This document shows, piece after piece, positions 1 to 8,628 of a stretch of DNA of 64,000 nucleotides. The position numbers and the translations under genes are program-made. Source of the DNA: Acinetobacter larvae (GTDB taxonomy: Bacteria; Pseudomonadota; Gammaproteobacteria; Pseudomonadales; Moraxellaceae); assembly GCF_001704115.1 (NCBI RefSeq), contig NZ_CP016895.1:1736001-1800000 (forward strand), read 5' to 3'. The stretch's first letter is position 1. Each line of letters begins with the position of its first letter. The notes under the pieces are model-generated. The model saw only the letters and a list, made by a program, of their open reading frames with translations, was not told where the DNA came from and did no database searches.

Positions 1-306
1 GGCAATCAACAGGAAGCACCGGTAAAAGGTTTAAATGCCAAGGTGCAGTTGGAAGCTGAGGTTTACTTGTATATTCATGAATCAGATCCAGCGATTGCGC
101 CATCCATACAGTTGAATCGCATGATTGATAAGGTTCGTGATGCGATTGCGCCAGATTATCCCGAAGTGTGTGAATATCAAACCTTAGGTGGTTTGGTGGA
201 ACATTGCTGGATCGAGGGGACGATTGAAGTGTATGAGGCAGCAGAGAATATGCTGGATGACCAAGGCATTGCCATTATTCCGGTGCGAATTTTAACAACC
301 AATTAA
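1..306 (+). CDS. Tail completion/terminator-like protein (5' partial)
   Basis: The reading frame is open from base 1, so the true start is outside the window. At least 101 residues are visible, mostly mixed alpha/beta with no signal peptide. It sits directly before the tail tube gene, where siphophages place the tail terminator or a head-tail joining protein. I infer the role from position only. A terminator-like hairpin follows at 324-349. Confidence 0.6.
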   Translation, partial: GNQQEAPVKGLNAKVQLEAEVYLYIHESDPAIAPSIQLNRMIDKVRDAIAPDYPEVCEYQTLGGLVEHCWIEGTIEVYEAAENMLDDQGIAIIPVRILTTN

Positions 307-323
307 TCACAAACATTTAAATG

Positions 324-349
324 ACCGCCATCACGGCGGTTTTCTCATT
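324..349 (+). terminator. Rho-independent terminator-like hairpin
   Basis: Stem ACCGCC/GGCGGT with loop ATCAC, followed by TTTTC. It separates the terminator-like gene from the tail tube gene. The same stem is reused at 2902-2924. Confidence 0.7.
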
Positions 350-366
350 TTAAGAGGCTTAAAAAT

Positions 367-1131
367 ATGGCTCAATATTTATTTGGCGCTGGCAAAGTGT
401 TTGCTACGCCGTTGCAAGATATATATGGTCAGCCGATTAGTGATGCAACACCGGTTGAAGTGGGTGTATTACAGTCAGTATCGGTTGATATCAGTTATGA
501 CTTAAAAGAGCTCTATGGTCGTGGCCAGTTTGCTGTTGATGCAGCACGCGGCAAGGGCTCAATCAAGTGTAAAGCCACGATGGGGCGTATTAACGGCGCT
601 TTACTCAATTCTATTTTCTTTGGGGGCGTGGTATCTGAAGGCGGTGTTGAAACCATTGCTCAAACCATGAATGGTGAAGTGATTGCCTCTGGTGGAATCG
701 TTAAGCCCACTGTTCCTAATTCCGGTACCTTTGTTCGTGATCTTGGCGTAACCAATACTAAAGCGGTGCCGTTGGTACGTGTGTCTGGTACACCAGAAGC
801 AGGGCAATATGCAGTTGATGCTACAGGTTCATATACTTTTGCCACGGCGGATGTTGGAAAAACCGTATTTATCAGCTTTAAATATTCGGCAACGGTTGCT
901 GGTGCTAAATCTGGTTTAGTGACCAACCTAGATATGGGTTATACACCGGAGTTCGCAGTGGATCTGATGCGTGATTATAAGGGTAAGATCATGCAAATGG
1001 ATTTCTTCCGCTGCACCAGTAATAAGCTTGCTTTTAACTCTAAGCAAGATGATTACGATCTACCAGAGTTTGAGTTTCAGCCGATGGCTGATGATTTGGG
1101 TCGTGTGTTCAATTGGACTACTTCGGAGTAA
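367..1131 (+). CDS. Major tail tube protein
   Basis: A 254-residue soluble protein starting MAQYLFGAGKVF, with a start codon shortly after a purine-rich site. Size, beta-rich character and position before the chaperone pair match siphophage tail tube subunits, which polymerise around the tape measure. The segment around residues 110-165 reads like an inserted Ig-like or decoration region. It is followed after 6 bases by the chaperone gene. Confidence 0.8.
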   Translation: MAQYLFGAGKVFATPLQDIYGQPISDATPVEVGVLQSVSVDISYDLKELYGRGQFAVDAARGKGSIKCKATMGRINGALLNSIFFGGVVSEGGVETIAQTMNGEVIASGGIVKPTVPNSGTFVRDLGVTNTKAVPLVRVSGTPEAGQYAVDATGSYTFATADVGKTVFISFKYSATVAGAKSGLVTNLDMGYTPEFAVDLMRDYKGKIMQMDFFRCTSNKLAFNSKQDDYDLPEFEFQPMADDLGRVFNWTTSE

Positions 1132-1137
1132 TAACGC

Positions 1138-1452
1138 ATGGAATTAAAGCAAGTTGATTATCCGCGTGGCAATGAAAAAGTAATTGCTGGTCATAAACTA
1201 GTGTTTGCGCCGTTACCATTGGGTGCCATTGAAAAATATCAAGATCAATTGAGTTCGGCGAGTGTACCGATCACGACAATTATTGATGTGGCACATATTT
1301 CCTTAAAGCGCAATTATCCTGATATTCAGCGAGAATTTATTGCTGATGAAATTCTAGATATGGCAAACATGGAAGAGGTGTTGGGCTTAATCATCAATAG
1401 TTCAGGTCTAACTCATAACGGCGAAAAGACTGGTGAACAGTCGGGGGAATAG
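1138..1452 (+). CDS. Tail assembly chaperone, G-type
   Basis: A 104-residue protein between the tube and the tape measure region, the place of lambda gene G. These proteins coat the tape measure during tail assembly. The end of the gene carries CGGGGGA at 1442-1448, and the -1 frame is open from there to 1715, so a G-T fusion made by frameshift is expected. Confidence 0.8.
   Translation: MELKQVDYPRGNEKVIAGHKLVFAPLPLGAIEKYQDQLSSASVPITTIIDVAHISLKRNYPDIQREFIADEILDMANMEEVLGLIINSSGLTHNGEKTGEQSGE
1442..1448 (+). other. Probable programmed -1 frameshift site (CGGGGGA)
   Basis: Zero-frame codons are TCG GGG GAA TAG. A one-base backward slip of GGG on the five-G run re-pairs fully and reads on as GGA ATA GAC TGG into the downstream open frame. 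The G/GT arrangement is conserved in long-tailed phages. Confidence 0.65.
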
Positions 1453-1715
1453 ACTGGGAGGAGCTATACGCGCATTTGGTGCTCACAACGGGGAGAGATT
1501 TTGAATATATCCGCAGTGATTTTGATATTCCCCGTTTAAATGCATTAACGGCGTGCAATCGTAGAATACCTCCCGTGCCTATCAATATTCATCGCATTCG
1601 ATTATTAATAGAGGCATTTATGGGCATTGAAGATGATGAACAAGATAATGTAGAAAATAATGATGATGACGATGAATTGTTAAATGATCTAAGAAACTTT
1701 CCGCAGGGTGGTTAA
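1446..1715 (+). CDS. Tail assembly chaperone T-extension (-1 frame)
   Basis: Open -1 frame reading GIDWEELYAHLVLTTGRDF after the slip. It has no good start codon or ribosome site of its own, which supports expression only as a G-T fusion. It ends in an acidic tail (runs of D and E). It adds about 89 residues to the G-type protein. The first 30 residues after the slip read like coding sequence rather than noise. Confidence 0.7.
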   Translation, partial: GIDWEELYAHLVLTTGRDFEYIRSDFDIPRLNALTACNRRIPPVPINIHRIRLLIEAFMGIEDDEQDNVENNDDDDELLNDLRNFPQGG

Positions 1716-1799
1716 GGCTACTGGCGGGAAGTGGTATTCTTCAATAGATTATTTTATATTTTATTGTTATTTTATAAACCCTTATTTGAGGTGTTCATA

Positions 1800-2237
1800 A
1801 TGAAGAAATTAATACTTACACTTTTGGTGTTGAGTTTGGTTAGTGCTTGTAGCAAATCTCAAGAAGAAATTGATTTGGAAAAAAAATCTGAAACTGAAGC
1901 CCAATTAAAAGCTGAGAAAGAGGCGGATTTAAAAAAAGTAGAAGATGCCGTTAAGTATATGTTGAAGGATGGGGAATCAGCTAGATTTAGGAATGTTATT
2001 GGTAATTGTGGTGAGGTGAACTCTAAGAACTCATACGGAGCATATGCTGGCTTTTCAAGGTTCGTGTTTAAGCGAGATAATGGAAAAGTGGTATTTGATA
2101 ATCCTGATAATCAATATTTTAATGCTGTCGTAGCCTCGTTTTGCGATAAAGCATATTTGGACAAATTCCCAGTGGATGATTCGTCTAACAATACTAATTC
2201 TGCTGCTCCGATTGATGTTGCGCCTATAGATAATTAA
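1800..2237 (+). CDS. Lipoprotein, putative moron
   Basis: The start at 1800 gives MKKLILTLLVLSLVSAC, a type II signal peptide with lipobox VSAC and a modified Cys at residue 17. The mature part begins with a charged helical stretch rich in E and K and ends in a low-complexity N/S/A/P tail. It is 145 residues long. It lies between the tail chaperones and the tape measure, an unusual place for a non-structural gene. Function unknown; lysogenic conversion or superinfection exclusion is possible. Confidence 0.75.
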   Translation: MKKLILTLLVLSLVSACSKSQEEIDLEKKSETEAQLKAEKEADLKKVEDAVKYMLKDGESARFRNVIGNCGEVNSKNSYGAYAGFSRFVFKRDNGKVVFDNPDNQYFNAVVASFCDKAYLDKFPVDDSSNNTNSAAPIDVAPIDN

Positions 2238-2332
2238 TTTAGGGTCTGATAGTGGATTGCGACCCCATGCTCTCTGATAATTAAAATACCCCTGAAGATT
2301 AACTAACTCCGAGTTAGTACAAGTGTGACGAT

Positions 2333-2851
2333 ATGAAAAAATTGAAAGTATTAGGATTTTTAACTCTCTTCTTATCTGCATGTGCAACAACTCCCAAAGA
2401 GGCAACTTTTAACCTTCCTGATGGTTGGCGATTACCAACAAGTGAGGATGCAATAGATGATTGGGCGAGATTTAATTCACCGAGTCGTGTTGAGGCAGAT
2501 TTTAATGGTGATGGTAAAACTGATAGAGCGCAAATATTATTAAAAAATAATTCCTCTACGGGATATCGGCTTATTGTCGATATTTCAGATGGAGATAATA
2601 TAAAGCGATTTAACCTCGATCAAAATGATTCAATTTCTGCCCAAAGCATGGCAATAGAATTATTAGATCCATCTAATGAGGTATGGGATAGCGCTTGTGA
2701 AAAAGGTTATTGGGAATGCCAACAGAATGAAATTCGGAAGTTTAAGATATCCAAGCCTAGTATCCAATTTTGCTACATAGAGTCAGCTTGCGTAATCTAC
2801 ATGTGGTCAGATCGTAATAAAAACTTCACGAAGATTCCATTGTCTGATTAG
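2333..2851 (+). CDS. Lipoprotein with Ca-binding-like loop, putative moron
   Basis: A 172-residue lipoprotein, MKKLKVLGFLTLFLSAC with the lipidated Cys at residue 17. Around residues 60-75 it carries DFNGDGKTDRA, a D-x-N-x-D type loop as in FG-GAP or EF-hand-like repeats. Second lipoprotein in a row before the tape measure, followed by a terminator at 2902. Function unknown; surface role likely. Confidence 0.75.
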   Translation: MKKLKVLGFLTLFLSACATTPKEATFNLPDGWRLPTSEDAIDDWARFNSPSRVEADFNGDGKTDRAQILLKNNSSTGYRLIVDISDGDNIKRFNLDQNDSISAQSMAIELLDPSNEVWDSACEKGYWECQQNEIRKFKISKPSIQFCYIESACVIYMWSDRNKNFTKIPLSD

Positions 2852-2901
2852 TTGCTTAGGTAAGACTTAAATATTTTAAGAATACTCAAAAAGATTTTAT
2901 C

Positions 2902-2924
2902 ACCGCCATCACGGCGGTTTTTTT
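2902..2924 (+). terminator. Rho-independent terminator-like hairpin
   Basis: Stem ACCGCC/GGCGGT with a T-run of seven. It ends the two-lipoprotein insert before the tape measure gene. Confidence 0.75.
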
Positions 2925-2941
2925 ATGCCTGCGAGGTAGTT

Positions 2942-5900
2942 ATGGCGAATGGTAATAAGGTAGAAGTAAGTATTGGTGCTAACACTTCCGAGCTTAAAAC
3001 TGGCATGAAAGAGTCAGGTGAGGTTGTTAGTAAAACTGTAAAAGAAATGGAGAATGCTGGTAAAAGCCTGAAAATTAATATTGATACATCTATTATTGAA
3101 AAAAGTTTTACAGATATGTCTCGTAATGTGCAGGGCAATATGCAAAAACTTAGCACGAATATTAGTGATTCATTTAATAAAAGCTTTGCTTCGATTTCCA
3201 GCTCATTTAAATCTGTGAGTACGCTTTTAGCTGGTACCCTAACTGTTAGTAATGTCATTGATATGGCAGATAGCTATGGGCAAATGGGTGCGCAGATTCG
3301 TAAAGCTTCTACTGATATGGTTGAATACAATAAAGTCCAAGATCATTTACTAGAAACAGCAAATACAACATATCGCTCACTTGAAGAAGCACAACAGGTT
3401 TACCTTGATGTGGGTGGTGCTTTAAAGGCGTTTGGATCCACCACAGAAGAAGCTTTGCGTATTACTGACAGCTTATCGTTTAGTTTTACCCATAACGCAA
3501 CAGCATCAGATAAAGCGGCATCAGCAACCAACGCTTTTATGAAAAGTATTTATAGCAATAAGGTTTCTGGTGATGCCTTTGTCACTATGCTATCAGCTAT
3601 ACCAAGCATTGTTGATGATTTATCTACAAGCATGGGGGAATCTAAAGATAAAATTCTTGAAATGGGGAATGCAGGCAAGATCACAGGCAACCAGCTCAAG
3701 AAAGCTTTTAATGATAGTCGCGAGGCAAATGAGGGCTTTGCTAATGATATGGAAAACAGTGTTAATGATGGCTTGCGCGTACTAAAGACTGAATTGACCG
3801 TATTTATTGGTAAGGCCAATGAGGCGCATGCAGTTACCGGAAAAATAGCTGCCGTGCTTGTTGCTCTAGGTAAAAATATTAGTACTGTTGTTGCGGGAGT
3901 CAGTGCTGTAGCTGCAGTGTTGGCGACTAAATATATTACACAGATGGCACTATCGATCAAGACGACAGTTGCTGCTACTATCGAAAATATTAGAAATCAG
4001 GCGAGTTTGGCCGGTTTATCCGCCCAAGCAACGTTAACAACACGTAGTCTAGCTGTATTACGTGGTGCAATGGCGGTGCTCGGCGGTCCTGCTGGCTTAG
4101 GTATGTTGGCGGTGCAAGGTATTGCAGCTGGCGCTGCATTCTTATATCTGAAAAAAAGTAGCGATCAAGTAGAACCATCGCTTGAAAGTCAGGGTAAATC
4201 TGTTGCTGAGCTAAAGGCAGAATATGATCGCTTAGATGCCGCCCAACAGCGCGTACTGACGCGTCAGACCAAGGCTGATCTTACAACTGCAGAAGAAGGT
4301 TTTAAAAAGCAAGAGATTGCTTTATTGGGCTTAGTACGCGCCGTGATCAACCATTCTGATGCTACATATGAGGATAAGAAAAAGGCCAAAGAACTATATG
4401 ACCAGTATCTTGATGGCAAGATCAAAGCTGATCAGCTTGCAACCGGTATCAATAATCTTAAGTCGGTCGAAGAAAAGCATAAATCTACTATTGATGAAAA
4501 ATCAAAATCTTTGACTAAAGAGCAAGAAGCAGTCTTTAAAGCATTGGATGTACTGAAGTCATATAGCAATGTGACGCGTCAATCAACGATTGATAATAAA
4601 GCACATACCAATTCAGTCAATGAAAAAGCTAACGCTTATGCAAATTTAACTGAGAAACAGCGTCAATATGTAGATGGTGTTAATAAGACAGCTGGGCGTG
4701 AACGTTATGTACAGACTAATATGGCAGTTACTGGCATATCGCGTGAGCGTGCAGAACATCGTGCTGATGCGCGTGAAGCTGCTGGTATGGGATTTACCAA
4801 TAAAGATGGTGTGATGCCAAAGGAGCTTCTGGATGCCGAGCAAGCCTCATGGGACCTTAAGCAGCAGGAAAAAGCACGGCAAGAGGCGGAAAAAAAAGCC
4901 TTAGATGCAAAAAAGAAAAGTGAGGCGGCAAATAATAAGCAGACCGGTAATCGTCTAGTTGGTCTTGTTGGGAGTACTGGGCGTAGCACGGGTAACCATC
5001 TTCATTTGCAATACCCCAAAGGATCAGGGAAAGGCGGTGTTACTGCACAAGACATGGCTTTGTTACAGTTAGGGGGGCAGACGCTTAAACCAAGTATGTC
5101 TAAACACCCATACGGTGAAGACAGGGGGAGCCGAGGAAAGCACGGGGGCTGGGATTTTTCTGCACCAGCTGGTACAGAAATTACGACGAATGCCGCCGTG
5201 AAAGATGTACAAAAAATGGTGTCTGAAACAGGTGGTTATACTTCAAGGGTATTTTTTGAGAATGGTGTGGTGCTTGATTTAATGCATCAGATCCCAGCAA
5301 TGATGCAAAAAGTTAAAGGTGGTGCTAGTAAAGGGAGTAATACCTCATCAAGTAAAGATAGCTATCAAGCATTCGTTGATGCTGAAAAAAACAAGCTAAA
5401 CCTACAGCACAAATACGCTTCACAGAGAAAACAGGTCGAGCTTGATTTAGAGGAGGAATTGGCGGCGATTCGAGAGTCAACTTTAAGCAAAAGCGAAAAA
5501 GAAGACTTTGCTGTAAAAGCTAAAAAAGAAGCTGCCGACAAGATCAAGGCGATCGAGCTGGAGGAGTTGGAAAATACTCAAGATATGTCTGAACAGATTA
5601 TTGAGGGTAAAGAGCTACTGGCACAGCGGATCTACGAGCTGGAAATGGCACAGACTCAGGCTTTATTTGAAGCTAAGCAAATCTCCAATTCGCAGAGACT
5701 GCAGCTTGAGAAGCAGCTGGAAGATAAGCTTTATCAAACTAAGCGGAATGCCTTGGAAGATCGCTTATCACTGGAAATGAGCAAGAGTGCTTTTAGTGGT
5801 AAGAGTGACGGCGTACATAATGCCAATGAAAGCATAGCGGCTCTAGATAATGAAAAGACCATTTCTGACACCTTAATGCCTGGTCTGATTAATGATGCTC

Positions 5901-6691
5901 AAATGAAAGATTTTGAAGATAAATTTGGTGGCTTAACCAATCGGATCTCTGGTCTTTGGGATAAAGGCATTCAAGCCATGATGAATGGTACCTTGACTTG
6001 GAGCAATGCGACTAACGCCGTTTTAACAGATATGGCTGGATTCTTTCTTCAGAAGATGGTGACTGAACCATTGCGCGTCTATATGACAGGTTTAGCTCAA
6101 CGTATGGCGATAAAGCTAGGTTTTATTAAAACTGAAACGGCGGCTGAAGTTGGTGGGCAAGCAGCTCAAACAACTGCAGTAGTTGCAGGTGAAGGAGTTA
6201 AAACGGCAGCTACGGCGACTGGTGTATTGGCACGTTTGGCGCTTAAGGCTGGCGAAGCAATTAAATCGATCATGATGTATGCATGGGAAGCAATGGCTGG
6301 GGCATTCAAAGCGATGGTATCAATCCCATATATTGGGCCATTTCTCGCCGTAGGTGCTGGCGCTGCAGCATTAGCATTGGTTGGTGGTTTAGCCGGTAAA
6401 ATTAAGTCTGCTCGCGGTGGTTATGATATTCCTGCGGGTGTGAATCCAGTAACCCAATTGCATGAAGAAGAAATGGTGTTGCCCAAACAACATGCCAACA
6501 CCATTCGTGCTTTAGGGCGATCAATGCGTAATGGCGGAATGGAACAACCTGCAATGGCTGGTGATGGTGGTGGTATGTCTACGATTAATATTCAAGCATG
6601 GGATTCTAGCGATATTCGCCGTTTTATGCGTAAGCATGGGCGTGAGTTGGCTGGTGGTCTAAAGGGGTATGGTCGTAACTTTGGTAAATGA
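2942..6691 (+). CDS. Tail tape measure protein with M23-like segment in permuted order
   Basis: A 1,249-residue tape measure protein. The N-terminal 250 residues resemble lambda-type tape measure domains. Hydrophobic stretches lie near residues 290-400 and 1,130-1,175. Residues about 420-670 and 800-940 are charged, coiled-coil-like. Residues about 673-690 read VGSTGRSTGNHLHLQ, the HxH end of an M23 peptidase. HGGWDFSAPAGTE at about 734-746 is the HxxxD beginning of that fold, so the two motifs are in reversed order. It would set tail length and could cut cell wall during DNA entry. Confidence 0.9.
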   Translation: MANGNKVEVSIGANTSELKTGMKESGEVVSKTVKEMENAGKSLKINIDTSIIEKSFTDMSRNVQGNMQKLSTNISDSFNKSFASISSSFKSVSTLLAGTLTVSNVIDMADSYGQMGAQIRKASTDMVEYNKVQDHLLETANTTYRSLEEAQQVYLDVGGALKAFGSTTEEALRITDSLSFSFTHNATASDKAASATNAFMKSIYSNKVSGDAFVTMLSAIPSIVDDLSTSMGESKDKILEMGNAGKITGNQLKKAFNDSREANEGFANDMENSVNDGLRVLKTELTVFIGKANEAHAVTGKIAAVLVALGKNISTVVAGVSAVAAVLATKYITQMALSIKTTVAATIENIRNQASLAGLSAQATLTTRSLAVLRGAMAVLGGPAGLGMLAVQGIAAGAAFLYLKKSSDQVEPSLESQGKSVAELKAEYDRLDAAQQRVLTRQTKADLTTAEEGFKKQEIALLGLVRAVINHSDATYEDKKKAKELYDQYLDGKIKADQLATGINNLKSVEEKHKSTIDEKSKSLTKEQEAVFKALDVLKSYSNVTRQSTIDNKAHTNSVNEKANAYANLTEKQRQYVDGVNKTAGRERYVQTNMAVTGISRERAEHRADAREAAGMGFTNKDGVMPKELLDAEQASWDLKQQEKARQEAEKKALDAKKKSEAANNKQTGNRLVGLVGSTGRSTGNHLHLQYPKGSGKGGVTAQDMALLQLGGQTLKPSMSKHPYGEDRGSRGKHGGWDFSAPAGTEITTNAAVKDVQKMVSETGGYTSRVFFENGVVLDLMHQIPAMMQKVKGGASKGSNTSSSKDSYQAFVDAEKNKLNLQHKYASQRKQVELDLEEELAAIRESTLSKSEKEDFAVKAKKEAADKIKAIELEELENTQDMSEQIIEGKELLAQRIYELEMAQTQALFEAKQISNSQRLQLEKQLEDKLYQTKRNALEDRLSLEMSKSAFSGKSDGVHNANESIAALDNEKTISDTLMPGLINDAQMKDFEDKFGGLTNRISGLWDKGIQAMMNGTLTWSNATNAVLTDMAGFFLQKMVTEPLRVYMTGLAQRMAIKLGFIKTETAAEVGGQAAQTTAVVAGEGVKTAATATGVLARLALKAGEAIKSIMMYAWEAMAGAFKAMVSIPYIGPFLAVGAGAAALALVGGLAGKIKSARGGYDIPAGVNPVTQLHEEEMVLPKQHANTIRALGRSMRNGGMEQPAMAGDGGGMSTINIQAWDSSDIRRFMRKHGRELAGGLKGYGRNFGK

Positions 6692-6701
6692 GGAGTGAGA
6701 T

Positions 6702-7352
6702 GTGTCTGATGTATTGTTTCCTGAATTGCCGGGGTTGGAATGGGACTTAACCAAAGCCCCAAGCTTTAATACTAAAATCATGACCTCGATCAATGGTCGT
6801 GAACTTAGAGCAAGTTATCAGGCCATCCCTAAATATGACATTACTTTGTCCTTTGGGTTCCTGCGGGAGTCCAAAGGGCGAACTGAGCTGCAGCAACTTG
6901 AAGGCTTCTTTTTAGAACGCCGTGGTGCTTTTGATTCATTCTTGCTGAAGATGCCAGATGATCATCAATTTGACTGTACCTATATTGGCGATGGCTACAC
7001 AAGCATTTTTCAGCTTTATAAAAACATGCATACGGCGCAAATCCCATTGAGTCATAGCCAGTCTTTTTCACGACCAGTAAACCCATTGATGTGGAATAAG
7101 AGACCAGTGAAATCGATGTGGGATGGTAATGCTCAAAAGCCAATGTGGAATAAAGCCACGGCGGGTGTCACCAAAAATGGTCAGGTCATATTGTCTGAGC
7201 CGCTAGAAGATGGACAAACGATGTCGATCAGCGGCACTTATTACTATCGCTGCCGCTTTAAAGATGATGAGCAGCAATATACCAATTTCATGTATAAGCT
7301 CTGGAAAGCCAATAAGGTGCAATTGGTAGGATCATTGGGGAATAAGCTATGA
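6702..7352 (+). CDS. DUF2460 family distal tail protein
   Basis: 216 residues with the family opening FPELPGLEWDLTKAP and a phrase like YDITLSFGFLRES. GTG start at 6702 after GAGGAGTG; the ATG two bases upstream is out of frame. The family occurs in the fixed order DUF2460, DUF2163, NlpC, tip protein in many siphophages and gene transfer agents. A structural role at the tail tip is likely. Confidence 0.88.
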   Translation: MSDVLFPELPGLEWDLTKAPSFNTKIMTSINGRELRASYQAIPKYDITLSFGFLRESKGRTELQQLEGFFLERRGAFDSFLLKMPDDHQFDCTYIGDGYTSIFQLYKNMHTAQIPLSHSQSFSRPVNPLMWNKRPVKSMWDGNAQKPMWNKATAGVTKNGQVILSEPLEDGQTMSISGTYYYRCRFKDDEQQYTNFMYKLWKANKVQLVGSLGNKL

Positions 7353-8206
7353 GAAAAGCCTCAGCAAAACTTATTGCATTATTAGATGCTGATCAGTTCT
7401 TGATGGCTGATCTATACACGATTACGACCATTCAGGGTGATGTTTATCGTTATACCAATTTTGATACACATTTAACGGTGAGTGGTTTGCTCTATCGCGC
7501 AGATGGTCCAATCATTAGCCGTGAAGGCATATCACTGTCATTAGGTGTGGAAGTAGACTCGCTATCTATTTCGATTCAAGTTACCGGTGAAGAATCATTA
7601 GATCAAATTCGCATGGTACAGGCATTTCATAACGGCGTATTGGATGGTGCGCGCTTCAAGTTGGAGCGTGTATTTTTAAATTATATGAATCCCGGTGATA
7701 CCAGCGCCGGAACTATTAAGTTATTTGAGGGGCGCATCATTGAGCCTGAATTTGATCGTAATAGTATTGATGCGCATGTGGCATCGGATACCGATGTTTT
7801 AAATGTGCAGATGCCGCGTAATCTTTACCAGCCAAGCTGCTTAAACACCTTATTTGACGGTGGCTGTGGATTATTGCGATCAGAATACGCCGTGAATGCA
7901 ACGCTTGAGACTGGTAGTACGGAATATCGATTGCTATGTCAGCTAAGTCAGCCGCAAGGTTGGTTTACGCAAGGTGTTGTTGAATTTACCCAAGGTGTAA
8001 ATAAAGGTCTTAAACGTACAGTGCGACTACATGAGTCGGGCGCATTGTTATTGACTCTACCCTTGCTAGATATGCCTGCGGTGGGTGAGCTTATTAAGGT
8101 TTATCCAGGATGTGATAAGCGGCTTGATACCTGCATGAATCGATTTAACAACCGTGATCATTTTCGTGGGCAACCTTTTATACCAGTACCGGAGACCGCA
8201 GTTTAA
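7349..8206 (+). CDS. DUF2163 family tail tip protein
   Basis: 285 residues, overlapping the previous gene by 4 bases (ATGA). The C-terminal part has conserved Cys residues (QPSCLNTLFDGGCGLL near residues 160-175 and GCDKRLDTCMNRF near 254-266). These are typical of the family, whose gene transfer agent homologues form the tail hub. Confidence 0.88.
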   Translation: MRKASAKLIALLDADQFLMADLYTITTIQGDVYRYTNFDTHLTVSGLLYRADGPIISREGISLSLGVEVDSLSISIQVTGEESLDQIRMVQAFHNGVLDGARFKLERVFLNYMNPGDTSAGTIKLFEGRIIEPEFDRNSIDAHVASDTDVLNVQMPRNLYQPSCLNTLFDGGCGLLRSEYAVNATLETGSTEYRLLCQLSQPQGWFTQGVVEFTQGVNKGLKRTVRLHESGALLLTLPLLDMPAVGELIKVYPGCDKRLDTCMNRFNNRDHFRGQPFIPVPETAV

Positions 8207-8628
8207 TGAGAAACCTAGATGCAGTAGCTGAGGCTATGACTTGGCTGGGTACGCCGTATCACCATCAAGGGCGGGTGAAAGGTGTTGGTGTGGATTGCGG
8301 AACTTTAATTTGTGAAGTGTATGAGCGTGTTGGGCTAATGGATCATTTAGATCCGCGCCCATATCCACCAGACTGGCATATGCATCAACTTGGTCAACGC
8401 TATCTTGAGCATGTGAAAAGTGTCTGCTTTGAAGTTACTGAGCCGCAGCCGGGTGATATTGTTTTATACCATTTTGGCAAGTGCATTAGCCACGGCGCAA
8501 TTGTTGTTGAATGGCCCACGATCATTCATTCGTATATCCATCAAGGTGTCATTCTCCAAGATGGTACCAAAGGAAGTTTAGCCCGGCGAATAGCTGGGTT
8601 TTTTCGTATGAAGAGGCTAAAAGAATAA
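8206..8628 (+). CDS. Tail-associated NlpC/P60 peptidase
   Basis: 140 residues, close to the family's usual length. Catalytic Cys31 lies in GVDCGTLIC and the likely His is near residue 96 in SHGAIVVEW. Family members cut peptide bonds in murein and sit at the tail tip. The start overlaps the previous stop by one base (TAATG), as does the stop with the next start, so the three genes are translationally coupled. Confidence 0.9.
   Translation: MRNLDAVAEAMTWLGTPYHHQGRVKGVGVDCGTLICEVYERVGLMDHLDPRPYPPDWHMHQLGQRYLEHVKSVCFEVTEPQPGDIVLYHFGKCISHGAIVVEWPTIIHSYIHQGVILQDGTKGSLARRIAGFFRMKRLKE

Noticed and set aside
8511..8627. Longer start for the tail tip protein
   Set aside because: This part lies in the NlpC gene frame shadow; ATG 8628 with TAATG overlap is the normal arrangement.
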